Assembly (NCBI RefSeq): GCF_000241055.1
Contig: NZ_CM001398.1
Span: forward strand, 959,123 to 1,023,122
DNA from: Oenococcus kitaharae DSM 17330
Lineage (GTDB): Bacteria; Bacillota; Bacilli; Lactobacillales; Lactobacillaceae
Reading direction: 5' to 3'
Length of the DNA stretch: 64,000 nucleotides
Shown here piece by piece: positions 16,195-23,263 of the stretch. Each line of letters starts with the position of its first letter. Within the stretch, counting starts at the first letter, position 1. The position numbers were made by a program, and so were the translations under genes. The notes below the pieces were generated by a model that was not told the DNA's origin, ran no database searches, and saw only the letters and a list, made by a program, of their open reading frames with translations.

Positions 16195-16386
16195 TTATTT
16201 GATTTGTTTTTTATCCAGATACGCCAGCATGTCGCTAGTCTTATACAGCTTTAAGCTGCCGAAGACAATCGGGTGTAGCTTACCCTGATTAACCAACGTA
16301 TCGAACGCTCGAACGTTAAAGCCGAATAATTTCGGTATATCTTTACGTCTGAATGTCACAGGCCAGAATTTACTTTCATTGTCCAT
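16195..16386 (-). CDS. Excisionase-like small helix-turn-helix protein
   Basis: The protein has 63 residues with the AlpA/Xis or MerR-like winged helix pattern: PKLFGFNVRAFDTLVNQGKL then SLKLYKTSDMLAYLDKK. Proteins of this type either assist integrase in excision or activate the island's early operon. It overlaps the upstream Cro-like gene by 11 bases and is the second gene of the leftward early operon. This matches the position of xis/str genes in satellite islands. Which of the two roles applies cannot be told. Confidence 0.75.
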   Translation of the reverse strand: MDNESKFWPVTFRRKDIPKLFGFNVRAFDTLVNQGKLHPIVFGSLKLYKTSDMLAYLDKKQIK

Positions 16387-16564
16387 TGCCTAGCTCCTGA
16401 ATCGCAGTGAGAACTTTGTTTCTCTGATCCGCTGTCATATCGTCTTCAAACTTGAGCCAGCCCCATAAGGTAGCCCGATTGATACCTGCTTGATGTGCGA
16501 CTTGAAAATAGTTTAATTTGTTGCTTTTAATTAACTGATTGAGTGATTGTGTTTGTACTGCCAT
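16376..16564 (-). CDS. Cro-like helix-turn-helix regulator
   Basis: This 62-residue protein has a clear HTH: LNYFQVAHQAGINRATLWGWL (residues about 18-38). It is the first gene of the leftward early operon and faces the orphan regulator-like gene at 17321 across a 756-base leader full of repeated motifs. This is the layout of a phage-type switch. GGAGGTCAG precedes the ATG. It probably binds some of the TACGATTA-type sites described in the leader. Confidence 0.75.
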   Translation of the reverse strand: MAVQTQSLNQLIKSNKLNYFQVAHQAGINRATLWGWLKFEDDMTADQRNKVLTAIQELGNGQ

Positions 16565-16687
16565 TTCTGACCTCCATATTTTAATTTTTTGTTTGGTTTT
16601 TTCTTGAATTAAGAGTTAGATAAACTTATCGGTCTACTGAAATTATTGTCTGAATTTCATCTTATTAAGATTTTAGAAAGTGATTTT

Positions 16688-16703
16688 AATGATCATATCC
16701 GTG
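16688..16703. repeat. 16-bp direct repeat, copy 1 (AATGATCATATCCGTG)
   Basis: It is identical to 18327-18342. Both copies are followed after 0 or 2 bases by TGTCATTG, so the conserved unit is about 24-26 bases. The core contains the palindrome ATGATCAT. Confidence 0.75.
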
Positions 16704-16840
16704 TGTCATTGCGTTCCCTCTCTTGATTAATATCGTTATACATATAGGCCAGTGCTACCCTTGGTAATTTCAAGAAAATATTTAAATTGTAAATGGGCCG
16801 CTTTGAACTAGAATTGAGCCAACTGCCTTGCTTTGCTATT

Positions 16841-16888
16841 CATAATCGTAAAAATAGAGATTATGTATATATATTTTTTACGATTATG
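16841..16888. promoter_or_regulatory. Perfect 14-bp inverted repeat, candidate operator pair
   Basis: CATAATCGTAAAAA and its exact reverse complement are separated by 20 bases of A/T-rich sequence. Half-sites recur next to the start of the gene at 17321, so this is more likely a pair of repressor sites than a terminator. Confidence 0.6.
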
Positions 16889-17320
16889 AAAGCAAAAAAA
16901 TATAATGACAAGGAAAATCACTCAAACAAATCCTATCCAGACAAATCATGTCTTTGACCCAAGCAACGTTGCATTCACTGCTATCTAAGGAAAAACTTAC
17001 ATTGAGAATTTTCTACAATAATATAGCCTTGATATTTTTGAGTTATTCTGTCTTCTCTTTAAACGATCGTGAGTTGTTTTTTTGTTGACTAGATTCAATA
17101 ATCTTTATTCTGCAAAACTTTCATCTTCTTTCTTCTGTATTTAAATCAATTAGAAATATGTTGCCATATGACTAAATACGTGGTAAAATAGCAATAGCTA
17201 AGATATTTTTAATGCTATCATATTTTTTTTATTTTGTCAAGTTGGTTTTTTTGTACTATACTAATCGTATTAAAAATTATTTGTAGTTATACTTAATTAC
17301 GAATTAACTTAAATACGATT

Positions 17321-18271
17321 ATGACAACAAAGTCTCCTCTACAATTAAATGAGAGTAATGACTCTTTCAAACGAGTTAAAGGCAACCGCAAGTATTTTAG
17401 CCAGCTGCTCAAGGGCCTAATGGCCAAACACGGCCAAGAAATCAAAGATCTCTTAGCTCCGGTATTAGGTCTCTACGAAGGTACTAGCCCATCAGACAGC
17501 TACCAGAATGGTATCTCTAAAATTAGTAATTGGCGGGTCGGTAAGACCTTGCCCTCTAATTTAGAGTTAAAAGCACTTCGGGATTTTTATACTAAACAAG
17601 GTGATCACCTTACCTATTTTGCTATGCTCTATCCTGATCCGCTTTCTAGCTATCTCCAGCGATTTTTCCAAGATCTGCATCGTGCCATTGAACACGAATT
17701 CTTTACTATCCAACGAGAGAAATCATCGTCCTACTGGCTTTTAGACCAAAAGTTCAAACCAAAAGATATTCGACTTTTAGCGATGAAATTTGACGATCTG
17801 TTTTCTCAGGATTTTTCATATATGAAAGCCACCGTCTCAGAATACGAAACAGACCCAGAAACCAACCAATCGCTGTCAGAAGAAGAACTAACTAATTTTT
17901 TTAAAGAGCACATTCTCAATAAGCCTCGTTTCAGTGATGACTTTGATCATTACTTAGTGGCACAAACCTTTTACAGCTTTAAAACCTTATCCAGTAGCTT
18001 AGGTAGCCTGATTAATGAGCACTTACTCGCTTATATTGGGGAACTCATAATGGCCGCTAATAGCCACATTCAAAATGAACTCAGTCAATTATATAGAAAC
18101 ACTGCTCAACATTCACCCCTTTATGATCTTACCCAACGCGACTACTTAGATGATCACAGCGACGACTCGAAAGCAGATGCCTTGCAGCAAAAAATCAACA
18201 AAGCAACACAAGCTTTTCTCTCGCAACTGGAAGATTTTAACAAAGAACGAATTGGCTTACACATCAATTAA
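17321..18271 (+). CDS. Orphan 316-residue island protein, possible Stl-type repressor
   Basis: No named family is recognised. The N-terminus (about residues 20-90: NRKYFSQLLKGLMAKHGQEI ... ISNWRVGKTLPSNLELKALR) looks like an enlarged HTH of the phage-repressor kind, where KISNWRVGKTLPS resembles the recognition-helix segment. The rest is helical and acidic, with no protease or metal motifs. It sits between the early operon and integrase and is divergent from the Cro-like gene, which is where master repressors of satellite islands sit. A TACGATTATGA site overlaps its ATG, and no Shine-Dalgarno is evident. Repressor function is inferred from position and the weak HTH. Confidence 0.55.
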   Translation: MTTKSPLQLNESNDSFKRVKGNRKYFSQLLKGLMAKHGQEIKDLLAPVLGLYEGTSPSDSYQNGISKISNWRVGKTLPSNLELKALRDFYTKQGDHLTYFAMLYPDPLSSYLQRFFQDLHRAIEHEFFTIQREKSSSYWLLDQKFKPKDIRLLAMKFDDLFSQDFSYMKATVSEYETDPETNQSLSEEELTNFFKEHILNKPRFSDDFDHYLVAQTFYSFKTLSSSLGSLINEHLLAYIGELIMAANSHIQNELSQLYRNTAQHSPLYDLTQRDYLDDHSDDSKADALQQKINKATQAFLSQLEDFNKERIGLHIN

Positions 18272-18326
18272 AAAAAGAAAATCAAATAAATCCGTCAGGC
18301 AAAGACAAGCCGTTAAAACTCCCGTC

Positions 18327-18342
18327 AATGATCATATCCGTG
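18327..18342. repeat. 16-bp direct repeat, copy 2, in the integrase leader
   Basis: It is identical to 16688-16703 and lies 23 bases before the integrase ATG (18365). Possible roles are an arm-type integrase/excisionase site or a shared operator that co-regulates integrase with the early operon. Confidence 0.75.
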
Positions 18343-18364
18343 ATTGTCATTGAAATAAAAAACA

Positions 18365-19528
18365 ATGAAAATCAAAAATAGAACGCTTAAAAATGGCGTT
18401 AAATCATATTATTTTAGAATCGTTTTAAATGGTAAACCCACGACAAAAAGGGGCTTTAGCAGCCGAAAAGAGGCTGTCAACGCCTATCGGGCTTACAAAG
18501 TCGCCGAAGCTAACGGCCAATTAGAAAGTCAGCAAGTTAAGAGAATTAAGTTCAATGAGCTTGCTACAGAGTGGTTGGCCATGAAGGCTAAAGAGGTCAA
18601 GCCATCCACTTACAAGAAGATTGAAGAGCGCTATAAACTGCACATTCAGCCTTATTTTAAAGGGATGTATTTAGATGAACTCACGCCGATCAAAGCGCAA
18701 AAGTTTGTTAATCAGCTTGCCAGTAAATTAGTTGGTTATACCGACTCTTTAGATATCGTGAATCAGGTCTATAAAAAGGCCGTTCAGTACGGTTATGTTA
18801 AAACTAATCCCTTCGCTAATGTAGATAAACCAAAAGCTAAAAAAGCACCATCTAGCGCCTCTGTGAAGTTCTATGATGTCGAACAACTCAGACGGTTTCT
18901 AAACAGTGCTTATCAGCTTTATAACAAAGACCATTATAGCCGATACTTATTCTTCAGACTATTAGCCTTTACAGGGATGAGAAAGGGCGAGGCCTTAGCT
19001 TTGAACTGGGATGATGTGGACTTGGCTAACAAAACCTTATCTATCAGTAAAACCGTTGTCACGGTCGATAGTGGCGAGATCATCTCGGAAGAACCAAAGA
19101 CTAAAGCCAGCAACCGCTTAATGACTTTGGATGATGATACTGTCTCTGCGCTTGCTGAATGGAAACTCAGGCAGCATGATCTGTATAAAGCTCTAGGCTA
19201 TGACTCATCCCCATGCAGCTACGTTTTTAACAGCGAGGTCAATTCATTTATCAGTTTGAGCCGTCCCAGGGCGTGGGCGAGGGCGATTGCCAAAGCGGCT
19301 GATTTACCGCCGATTATCATTCATGGTTTTCGCCATACGTATGCGACTTTGGCTGTCCAGTCAGGTATGGATATCAAGCAATTACAATATCAGCTTGGCC
19401 ATAATGATGTTCATACCACTTTGCAGATATACGCCGAAGTAACCAATAAGCAGAAAACAGAAACAGCGAAGATTTTTGCTAATTTTGTTAATCAAAGTAC
19501 CCAAATAAGTACCCAAGAAAATAATTAA
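18365..19528 (+). CDS. int: Tyrosine-family site-specific integrase of the island
   Basis: The protein has 387 residues. It has an N-terminal arm-binding AP2-like domain (NGVKSYYFRIVLNGKPTTKR), a SAM-like core-binding domain (about 60-150) and a catalytic domain with R206 (TGMRKGEAL), the Lys of EEPKTKASNR, H320-x-x-R323 (HGFRHTYA), H346 (LGHND) and Y356 (IYAEV). All catalytic residues are present. It integrates and excises the element, and the 3' end points straight into the tRNA-like att remnant, as usual. A 16-bp repeat shared with the early-operon leader lies just upstream. The last codons contain the 21-bp sequence also found at 4761-4781. Confidence 0.95.
   Translation: MKIKNRTLKNGVKSYYFRIVLNGKPTTKRGFSSRKEAVNAYRAYKVAEANGQLESQQVKRIKFNELATEWLAMKAKEVKPSTYKKIEERYKLHIQPYFKGMYLDELTPIKAQKFVNQLASKLVGYTDSLDIVNQVYKKAVQYGYVKTNPFANVDKPKAKKAPSSASVKFYDVEQLRRFLNSAYQLYNKDHYSRYLFFRLLAFTGMRKGEALALNWDDVDLANKTLSISKTVVTVDSGEIISEEPKTKASNRLMTLDDDTVSALAEWKLRQHDLYKALGYDSSPCSYVFNSEVNSFISLSRPRAWARAIAKAADLPPIIIHGFRHTYATLAVQSGMDIKQLQYQLGHNDVHTTLQIYAEVTNKQKTETAKIFANFVNQSTQISTQENN
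19495..19515 (+). repeat. int: Copy 2 of the 21-bp repeat, inside the 3' end of int
   Basis: It differs from 4761-4781 at one base. The two copies are direct repeats bracketing 14.7 kb that includes the whole cargo, primase module and integrase. Confidence 0.65.
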
Positions 19529-19564
19529 ATTTCTAAAGCCTTGCAGGACAAAGGATAGAGCGTT

Positions 19565-19589
19565 TAGAGTTCGAATCTCTCTCCATCCA
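19565..19589 (+). other. tRNA 3'-end-like sequence, probable attachment site (attR)
   Basis: The T-arm reads AGAG-TTCGAAT-CTCT, followed by seven bases TCCATCC and A in the position of acceptor stem and discriminator. No matching 5' half (GGATGGA) or anticodon arm precedes it, so this is a partial tRNA end as left by island integration. It lies 37 bases after the integrase stop. The tRNA identity cannot be told from this fragment, and the intact copy is not in the window. Confidence 0.6.
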
Positions 19590-19890
19590 TATTGATATGT
19601 TGACAAGGCACTTTATCCGTACGGTTGAGCGCTTTTATTTTTACTGATTGCATTCAAAGTTCCGTTTACTACTTTGCCTTGTTTTTGCAACTGTTGAAGT
19701 CGGTCATATATAAATTTGCTTAGTACTATGGCAACCTTCATTACACACGGTTCAACCTCTGTCTTTTTTGTTGGCTCAACGTTTTATGTTGATCTGACCG
19801 TAATCAGCATCAACTCGAGTTATGAGATTTCAATGTGATATATCTGGAATCTGATAGTTAAATTTAAAATTGGCTCCTTTGAGGATATAC
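19590..19890. other. Intergenic region at the island boundary with a possible gene scrap
   Basis: No established gene is seen. A minus-strand frame 19613-19741 gives 42 residues (IVLSKFIYDRLQQLQKQGKV ... NKSAQPYG) that look protein-like but have no Shine-Dalgarno or known domain. It may be the decayed end of an older gene. Confidence 0.4.
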
Positions 19891-19933
19891 AAAAACGATC
19901 TGCCTTGTGATCCCAGTGCCCCAGGTAGATCGT
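19891..19933 (-). terminator. Intrinsic terminator after the NAD(P)-binding gene
   Basis: ACGATCTGCCT (19895-19905) pairs with AGGTAGATCGT (19923-19933). On the minus strand the hairpin is followed by TTTTT. Confidence 0.75.
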
Positions 19934-19945
19934 CTTTGCCAGTAT

Positions 19946-20566
19946 CTAGTTTTCGGATATTGTCATCATGCTATTGATAAATTTAGGTGATTTAATTTCG
20001 TTAACTAGTGCAGTTGTATAATCCTGATAGCCGATAATTGATTCGCTATTTTGGTTTGTTAGCACAACATCGGTTCCGAGTGAATAGTCATCCGTTTCTG
20101 GACGGGAATACTCAAAATTGACAGCTGGAGCAAAAAAGGTCCATGGGAATTGGGCATTTTCTTTGAGATATCGATAGGCTTTTTCAAAATTAATTGAAGG
20201 TGTCCTCATAAATCCTAAATTATCGTAGATTTTGCCGGTCCTCGAGTCGTCCGTATATAAATGGCCAGCAGAGCCCACTACTAATAATCTAGTCTGAGAT
20301 CCATTTAATATCGAGACCAGATGCTGAGCTACGTCAATATGCTTTTTCTCATCACCTATGGGAAAACCGATTGCATTGATGAGGATATCTAAATCGGATA
20401 CATCCTTTTTTGAAATATCGAAAATATCCCGCTTCTGATAGGGCACATTTTTTACTAATTTCTTAGGGTGCCGAACAAAAGCCGTGACATCCATACCTGC
20501 TTGTAAACATTTGTCGGTGATGAGACTACCAGACTTGCCGCTTGCAGCAATAATTCCAACTTTCAT
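19946..20566 (-). CDS. NAD(P)H-binding (atypical short-chain dehydrogenase, NmrA-like) protein
   Basis: The protein has 206 residues and a Rossmann start (KVGIIAASGKSGSLITDKCL), a VTAFVRHPKK turn that should read the cofactor phosphate, and ILINAIGFP and LLVVGSAGHLY strands. It resembles the YwnB/Rv-type NAD(P)-binding oxidoreductases of lactic acid bacteria, often linked to stress or used as redox sensors. The substrate is unknown. It is transcribed leftward with a SnoaL-like gene upstream and a divergent MerR regulator beyond, so the three probably form one regulated locus. The terminator lies directly downstream. Confidence 0.85.
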   Translation of the reverse strand: MKVGIIAASGKSGSLITDKCLQAGMDVTAFVRHPKKLVKNVPYQKRDIFDISKKDVSDLDILINAIGFPIGDEKKHIDVAQHLVSILNGSQTRLLVVGSAGHLYTDDSRTGKIYDNLGFMRTPSINFEKAYRYLKENAQFPWTFFAPAVNFEYSRPETDDYSLGTDVVLTNQNSESIIGYQDYTTALVNEIKSPKFINSMMTISEN

Positions 20567-20601
20567 GAATTGCTTCTTTCTTTTTCATTTCTCTTAGCAA
20601 G

Positions 20602-21032
20602 TTACTTTAAACTTCTATTTTCAATAAAATCAATGTGTAAATCACGTTCTTTAAACAGCCAGCGATTATCTTTTTTTATCAAGGTGTCCTCATATCGGAT
20701 ATACATGACCATTAGACTCTTTGCGTCTTTTCCCTCGTTTTTAATATGATGCGCAATTGTGTAAACGTAAGCCTTGGCCTCATTTTCGTTTTTGATTGTG
20801 ATTTTCTTTTGGCCGATAAAATGGAAGGTTTTTCGTATTGGTTTAGTCCCGAAAAACCATCTAGTAAAGCTTGGGATCCTGAAATAATTTGCGGGTCATT
20901 CGGTTTTCCAGGGAAATAAACAGCTGTTTTTGCATCATCAGTAAATAAAGCCAACTGGGAATCAGCCTGTCTGGTGTCGGCAAAAGTTGCGTAATCATCA
21001 ATTAAATTTTCTATTTCTTGAGTATCGTTCAT
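20602..21032 (-). pseudogene. SnoaL-like (nuclear transport factor 2 fold) gene split by a frameshift
   Basis: The first frame from 21032 reads MNDTQEIENLIDDYATFADTR ... GSQALLDGFSGLNQYEK, a typical SnoaL/NTF2-like N-terminus. The second frame continues with FHFIGQKKITIKNENEAKAY, then MYIRYEDTLIKKDNRWLFKE and a stop at 20602-20604. The two parts join if one base is added to the five-base T-run at 20829-20833 (A-run on the coding strand). The restored product is about 143 residues, normal for the family. Either the gene is broken or the run was miscalled. It belongs with the NAD(P)-binding gene and MerR regulator. Confidence 0.8.
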
Positions 21033-21091
21033 AGCCAGTGCCTCTTAAGATTTTGATTTCTAAAATTTATTATCATTTTCCAAATGACAAA

Positions 21092-21122
21092 TTGATGCTA
21101 GCATGCTAGAGTTGGTCTAGTG
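21092..21122 (+). promoter_or_regulatory. Candidate MerR-type promoter with palindrome in a long spacer
   Basis: TTGATG (21092-21097) and TCTAGT (21117-21122) are 19 bases apart, the unusual spacing typical of MerR-controlled promoters. The perfect palindrome CTAGCATGCTAG (21098-21109) lies in the spacer. The promoter would serve the MerR gene and perhaps the divergent operon. Confidence 0.45.
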
Positions 21123-21141
21123 CAAGAGAAAAAAAGAGATC

Positions 21142-21525
21142 ATGACTAGTAAAGTTGAAAAAAATAGATATATTGGAGACGTATCAGCAGAATTCGGGCT
21201 TAGTATTTATGCTCTACGATATTATGAAAAAATCGGTTTATTAAATGTCCCTAGAGATGAGAACGGCATCCGTTTATTTGATGCTGATAATCTAGCGCGT
21301 GTAGATGCGATTGTGCACTATCGGCGAGCCGGTTTAACAATTAAACAAATTCAACATATTTTTGTGACTCCCGATCAGGATGAACAGCATCTACAAATTC
21401 TTTTCAAAGCCAAGCGGGATCTGAATCAGAAGATATCTGATTTGATGGAGACAATGAAATATTTGAATTTCAAAATAGATTATCATCAAACACATTTAAA
21501 TGAAAAAGAAAGCCACACGCGATAA
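21142..21525 (+). CDS. MerR-family transcriptional regulator
   Basis: The protein has 127 residues. The winged HTH reads YIGDVSAEFGLSIYALRYYEKIGLL, then ENGIRLFDADNLARVDAIVHYRRAGLTIKQIQ. A dimerising coiled coil (residues 90-120) follows. No Cys-rich metal site is present, so a metal sensor is unlikely. It is closest in style to the AdhR/TipAL-type regulators that control redox or aldehyde response genes. It is divergent from the SnoaL-like/NAD(P)-binding pair, its likely target. The ATG follows AAAAAGAGATC, a modest Shine-Dalgarno. Confidence 0.9.
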   Translation: MTSKVEKNRYIGDVSAEFGLSIYALRYYEKIGLLNVPRDENGIRLFDADNLARVDAIVHYRRAGLTIKQIQHIFVTPDQDEQHLQILFKAKRDLNQKISDLMETMKYLNFKIDYHQTHLNEKESHTR

Positions 21526-21681
21526 GCGATATAGGCCAGTTTCGATTTGTTGCTTACTCTTTGGGCGCTAATTTATCAATGTAACGCTTGCTTTATTGAT
21601 CGTATTCCTTGTTTATTCACTTAGGTGGCAGCGTCTCTTGATTGCTTGAATCAAAACGCTTATAAATAAAAGAAAGAAGGC

Positions 21682-21906
21682 ATGATGAAAAATCCCAAAA
21701 CGAGACGTCAACTCTATATTGCGGCCGATTCTGTTTGTGCCGTAGCTTTTTTCTATATGCTGATCATGGGAACTGTGACTTTCGTGAGAGCTTATATGCA
21801 TGGGCATAGCGTGACTTTGTCAGCGATTTACGTGATTGCTGCTTTGCTGGCACTTTATTGGACAGCTAAAAATTTAAAACGGGATTTCAAAATGAATCAC
21901 CATTAA
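21682..21906 (+). CDS. Small two-helix membrane protein of unknown function
   Basis: The 74-residue protein has hydrophobic segments at about 17-37 (VCAVAFFYMLIMGTVTFV) and 44-61 (LSAIYVIAALLALYW), with basic ends (KNPKTRRQ, KNLKRDFKMNHH). AGAAAGAAGG precedes tandem ATGs at 21682 and 21685; either could be the start. It stands alone between the MerR gene and prfB. No family is recognised. Confidence 0.6.
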   Translation: MMKNPKTRRQLYIAADSVCAVAFFYMLIMGTVTFVRAYMHGHSVTLSAIYVIAALLALYWTAKNLKRDFKMNHH

Positions 21907-22030
21907 ATTCTGCAATTATCCCGAGGAAAGCATGTATTCTATTGGCATCGCCTTCAATGATTGTTAAAGTTAAAATATGGCTATACCGTTGGTAACAAGG
22001 AGAAGCTAGACGCTTGTATAAGGAGAAATA

Positions 22031-23150
22031 ATGGAATTAGCAGAAGCAAAAAAGAGTATTGGGAATATGCAAAGCCGGATTGACGGTTTTAGGGGGTCTC
22101 TTTGACCTTGATGCCTTAGATGCATCCATTGCAGAGAATGAAGATAAAATGAGCCAGCCGAATTTTTGGGACGATAATGAAGCGGCTCAAAAAGTCATAG
22201 ATGAGACAAACGTTCTCAAAGATCGACGTGATTCCTTTCTTAATTTGGACAAGCAAGTCCAGGATTTAACAGCACTGATTGAATTGCTGTCCGAAGAGGA
22301 TGACCCGGAAATGCACGCTGAGTTGGAGAGTGGTATTGAAAAAACGGAAAAGGATCTGCAGGCATATAATCTTCAACAGTTGCTAACCGGTAAGTATGAT
22401 GCCAATAATGCGATTTTGGAAATTCATCCCGGCGAAGGCGGTACTGAATCTGCAGACTGGGCCGGCAATCTCTATCGCATGTATACGCGTTGGGCACAAT
22501 CACATGATTTTAAAGTAGAAGTAACTGATTACCAGTCTGGTGATGTAGCCGGTCTCGCTTCGGCAACTTTACGTATCATCGGCCATAACGCTTATGGCTT
22601 TTTGCGTAGCGAAAAAGGGGTTCATCGCTTTGTGAGAATCAGCCCTTTTGATTCAGCTGGTCGCCGCCACACTTCTTTTGTGTCAATTGATGTGATGCCA
22701 GAATTAGATGACGACGAGATTGAAATTGAAATTCGTCCCCAGGACATTAAAATGGACGTTTACCGTTCAGGCGGAGCCGGTGGGCAGAACGTCAATAAAG
22801 TTTCCACTGCCGTACGACTCACTCATCTGCCAACCGGTATTGTGGTCGCTTCTCAAGTAGAGCGTACACAATATGGCAACCGTGATATTGCAATGAAAAT
22901 GCTGAAAGCCAAACTCTACGAGATAGAGGAACAGAAACGTGCTGAAGAACATGCGAAAATTTCTGGCACGAAGTTAGAGGTCGCTTGGGGATCACAAATC
23001 CGTTCGTACGTTTTTCAACCTTACCGCATGGTTAAGGATTTACGATCAGGTTATGAAACAGGTGATACTGACGGCGTCATGGATGGGAATTTAGATCCGT
23101 TCATAAACGCCTATTTGCAATGGCAATTAGCCGAAAAAAATCCTGACTAG
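22031..23150 (+). CDS. prfB: Peptide chain release factor 2, with programmed +1 frameshift
   Basis: RF2 ends translation at UGA and UAA. Translation starts at the ATG at 22031 after AAGGAG. After 24 codons the frame meets the in-frame TGA at 22103-22105, within AGGGGG..CTTTGAC. The ribosome must shift +1 after CTT (22100-22102) and read GAC from 22104. The internal Shine-Dalgarno AGGGGG (22091-22096) and the CTTTGA slippery stop are the classic autoregulatory site. The full product is about 372 residues and contains SPFDSAGRR (stop recognition) and GGAGGQ (hydrolysis, GGQ loop). Reading the gene only from the downstream frame would miss the true N-terminus. Confidence 0.95.
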
Positions 23151-23195
23151 TTTGCATCTCTGAAACATATGAGACCCTATTTTGTGGTATCTTTT

Positions 23196-23223
23196 ATGTG
23201 CGGAGGCATTCGTTCCCGCACAT
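23196..23223 (+). other. Hairpin in the pst leader
   Basis: ATGTGCGG (23196-23203) pairs with CCGCACAT (23216-23223). No T-run follows, so it is a weak prfB terminator at best. It may be a leader structure of the phosphate operon mRNA. Confidence 0.4.
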
Positions 23224-23263
23224 GAAAACTGAATATTAATAAGACACAAGGAGTTTCATAATT

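Larger units (their letters stand above)
16565..17320. promoter_or_regulatory. Switch-like leader between the early operon and the orphan regulator gene
   Basis: This 756-base stretch has no gene. It holds a perfect 14-bp inverted repeat (CATAATCGTAAAAA at 16841-16854, complement at 16875-16888). The core TACGATTAT recurs at 17314-17322, overlapping the ATG of the next gene, and a variant (CTAATCGTATTAAAAA) lies near 17260. One copy of a 16-bp repeat shared with the integrase leader is at 16688-16703. The A/T content is very high, fitting divergent promoters under repressor control. Confidence 0.6.

Noticed and set aside
19545..19592. Complete tRNA gene next to the integrase
   Set aside because: Only the T-arm and acceptor 3' strand fit; no anticodon arm, D-arm in order, or 5' acceptor strand is present. 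A GGATAGAGCG string just upstream looks like a D-arm but cannot form a whole tRNA with what follows.
22240..22503. Minus-strand frames inside prfB and many other core genes
   Set aside because: Antisense shadows of well-identified coding regions, without domains or ribosome sites.
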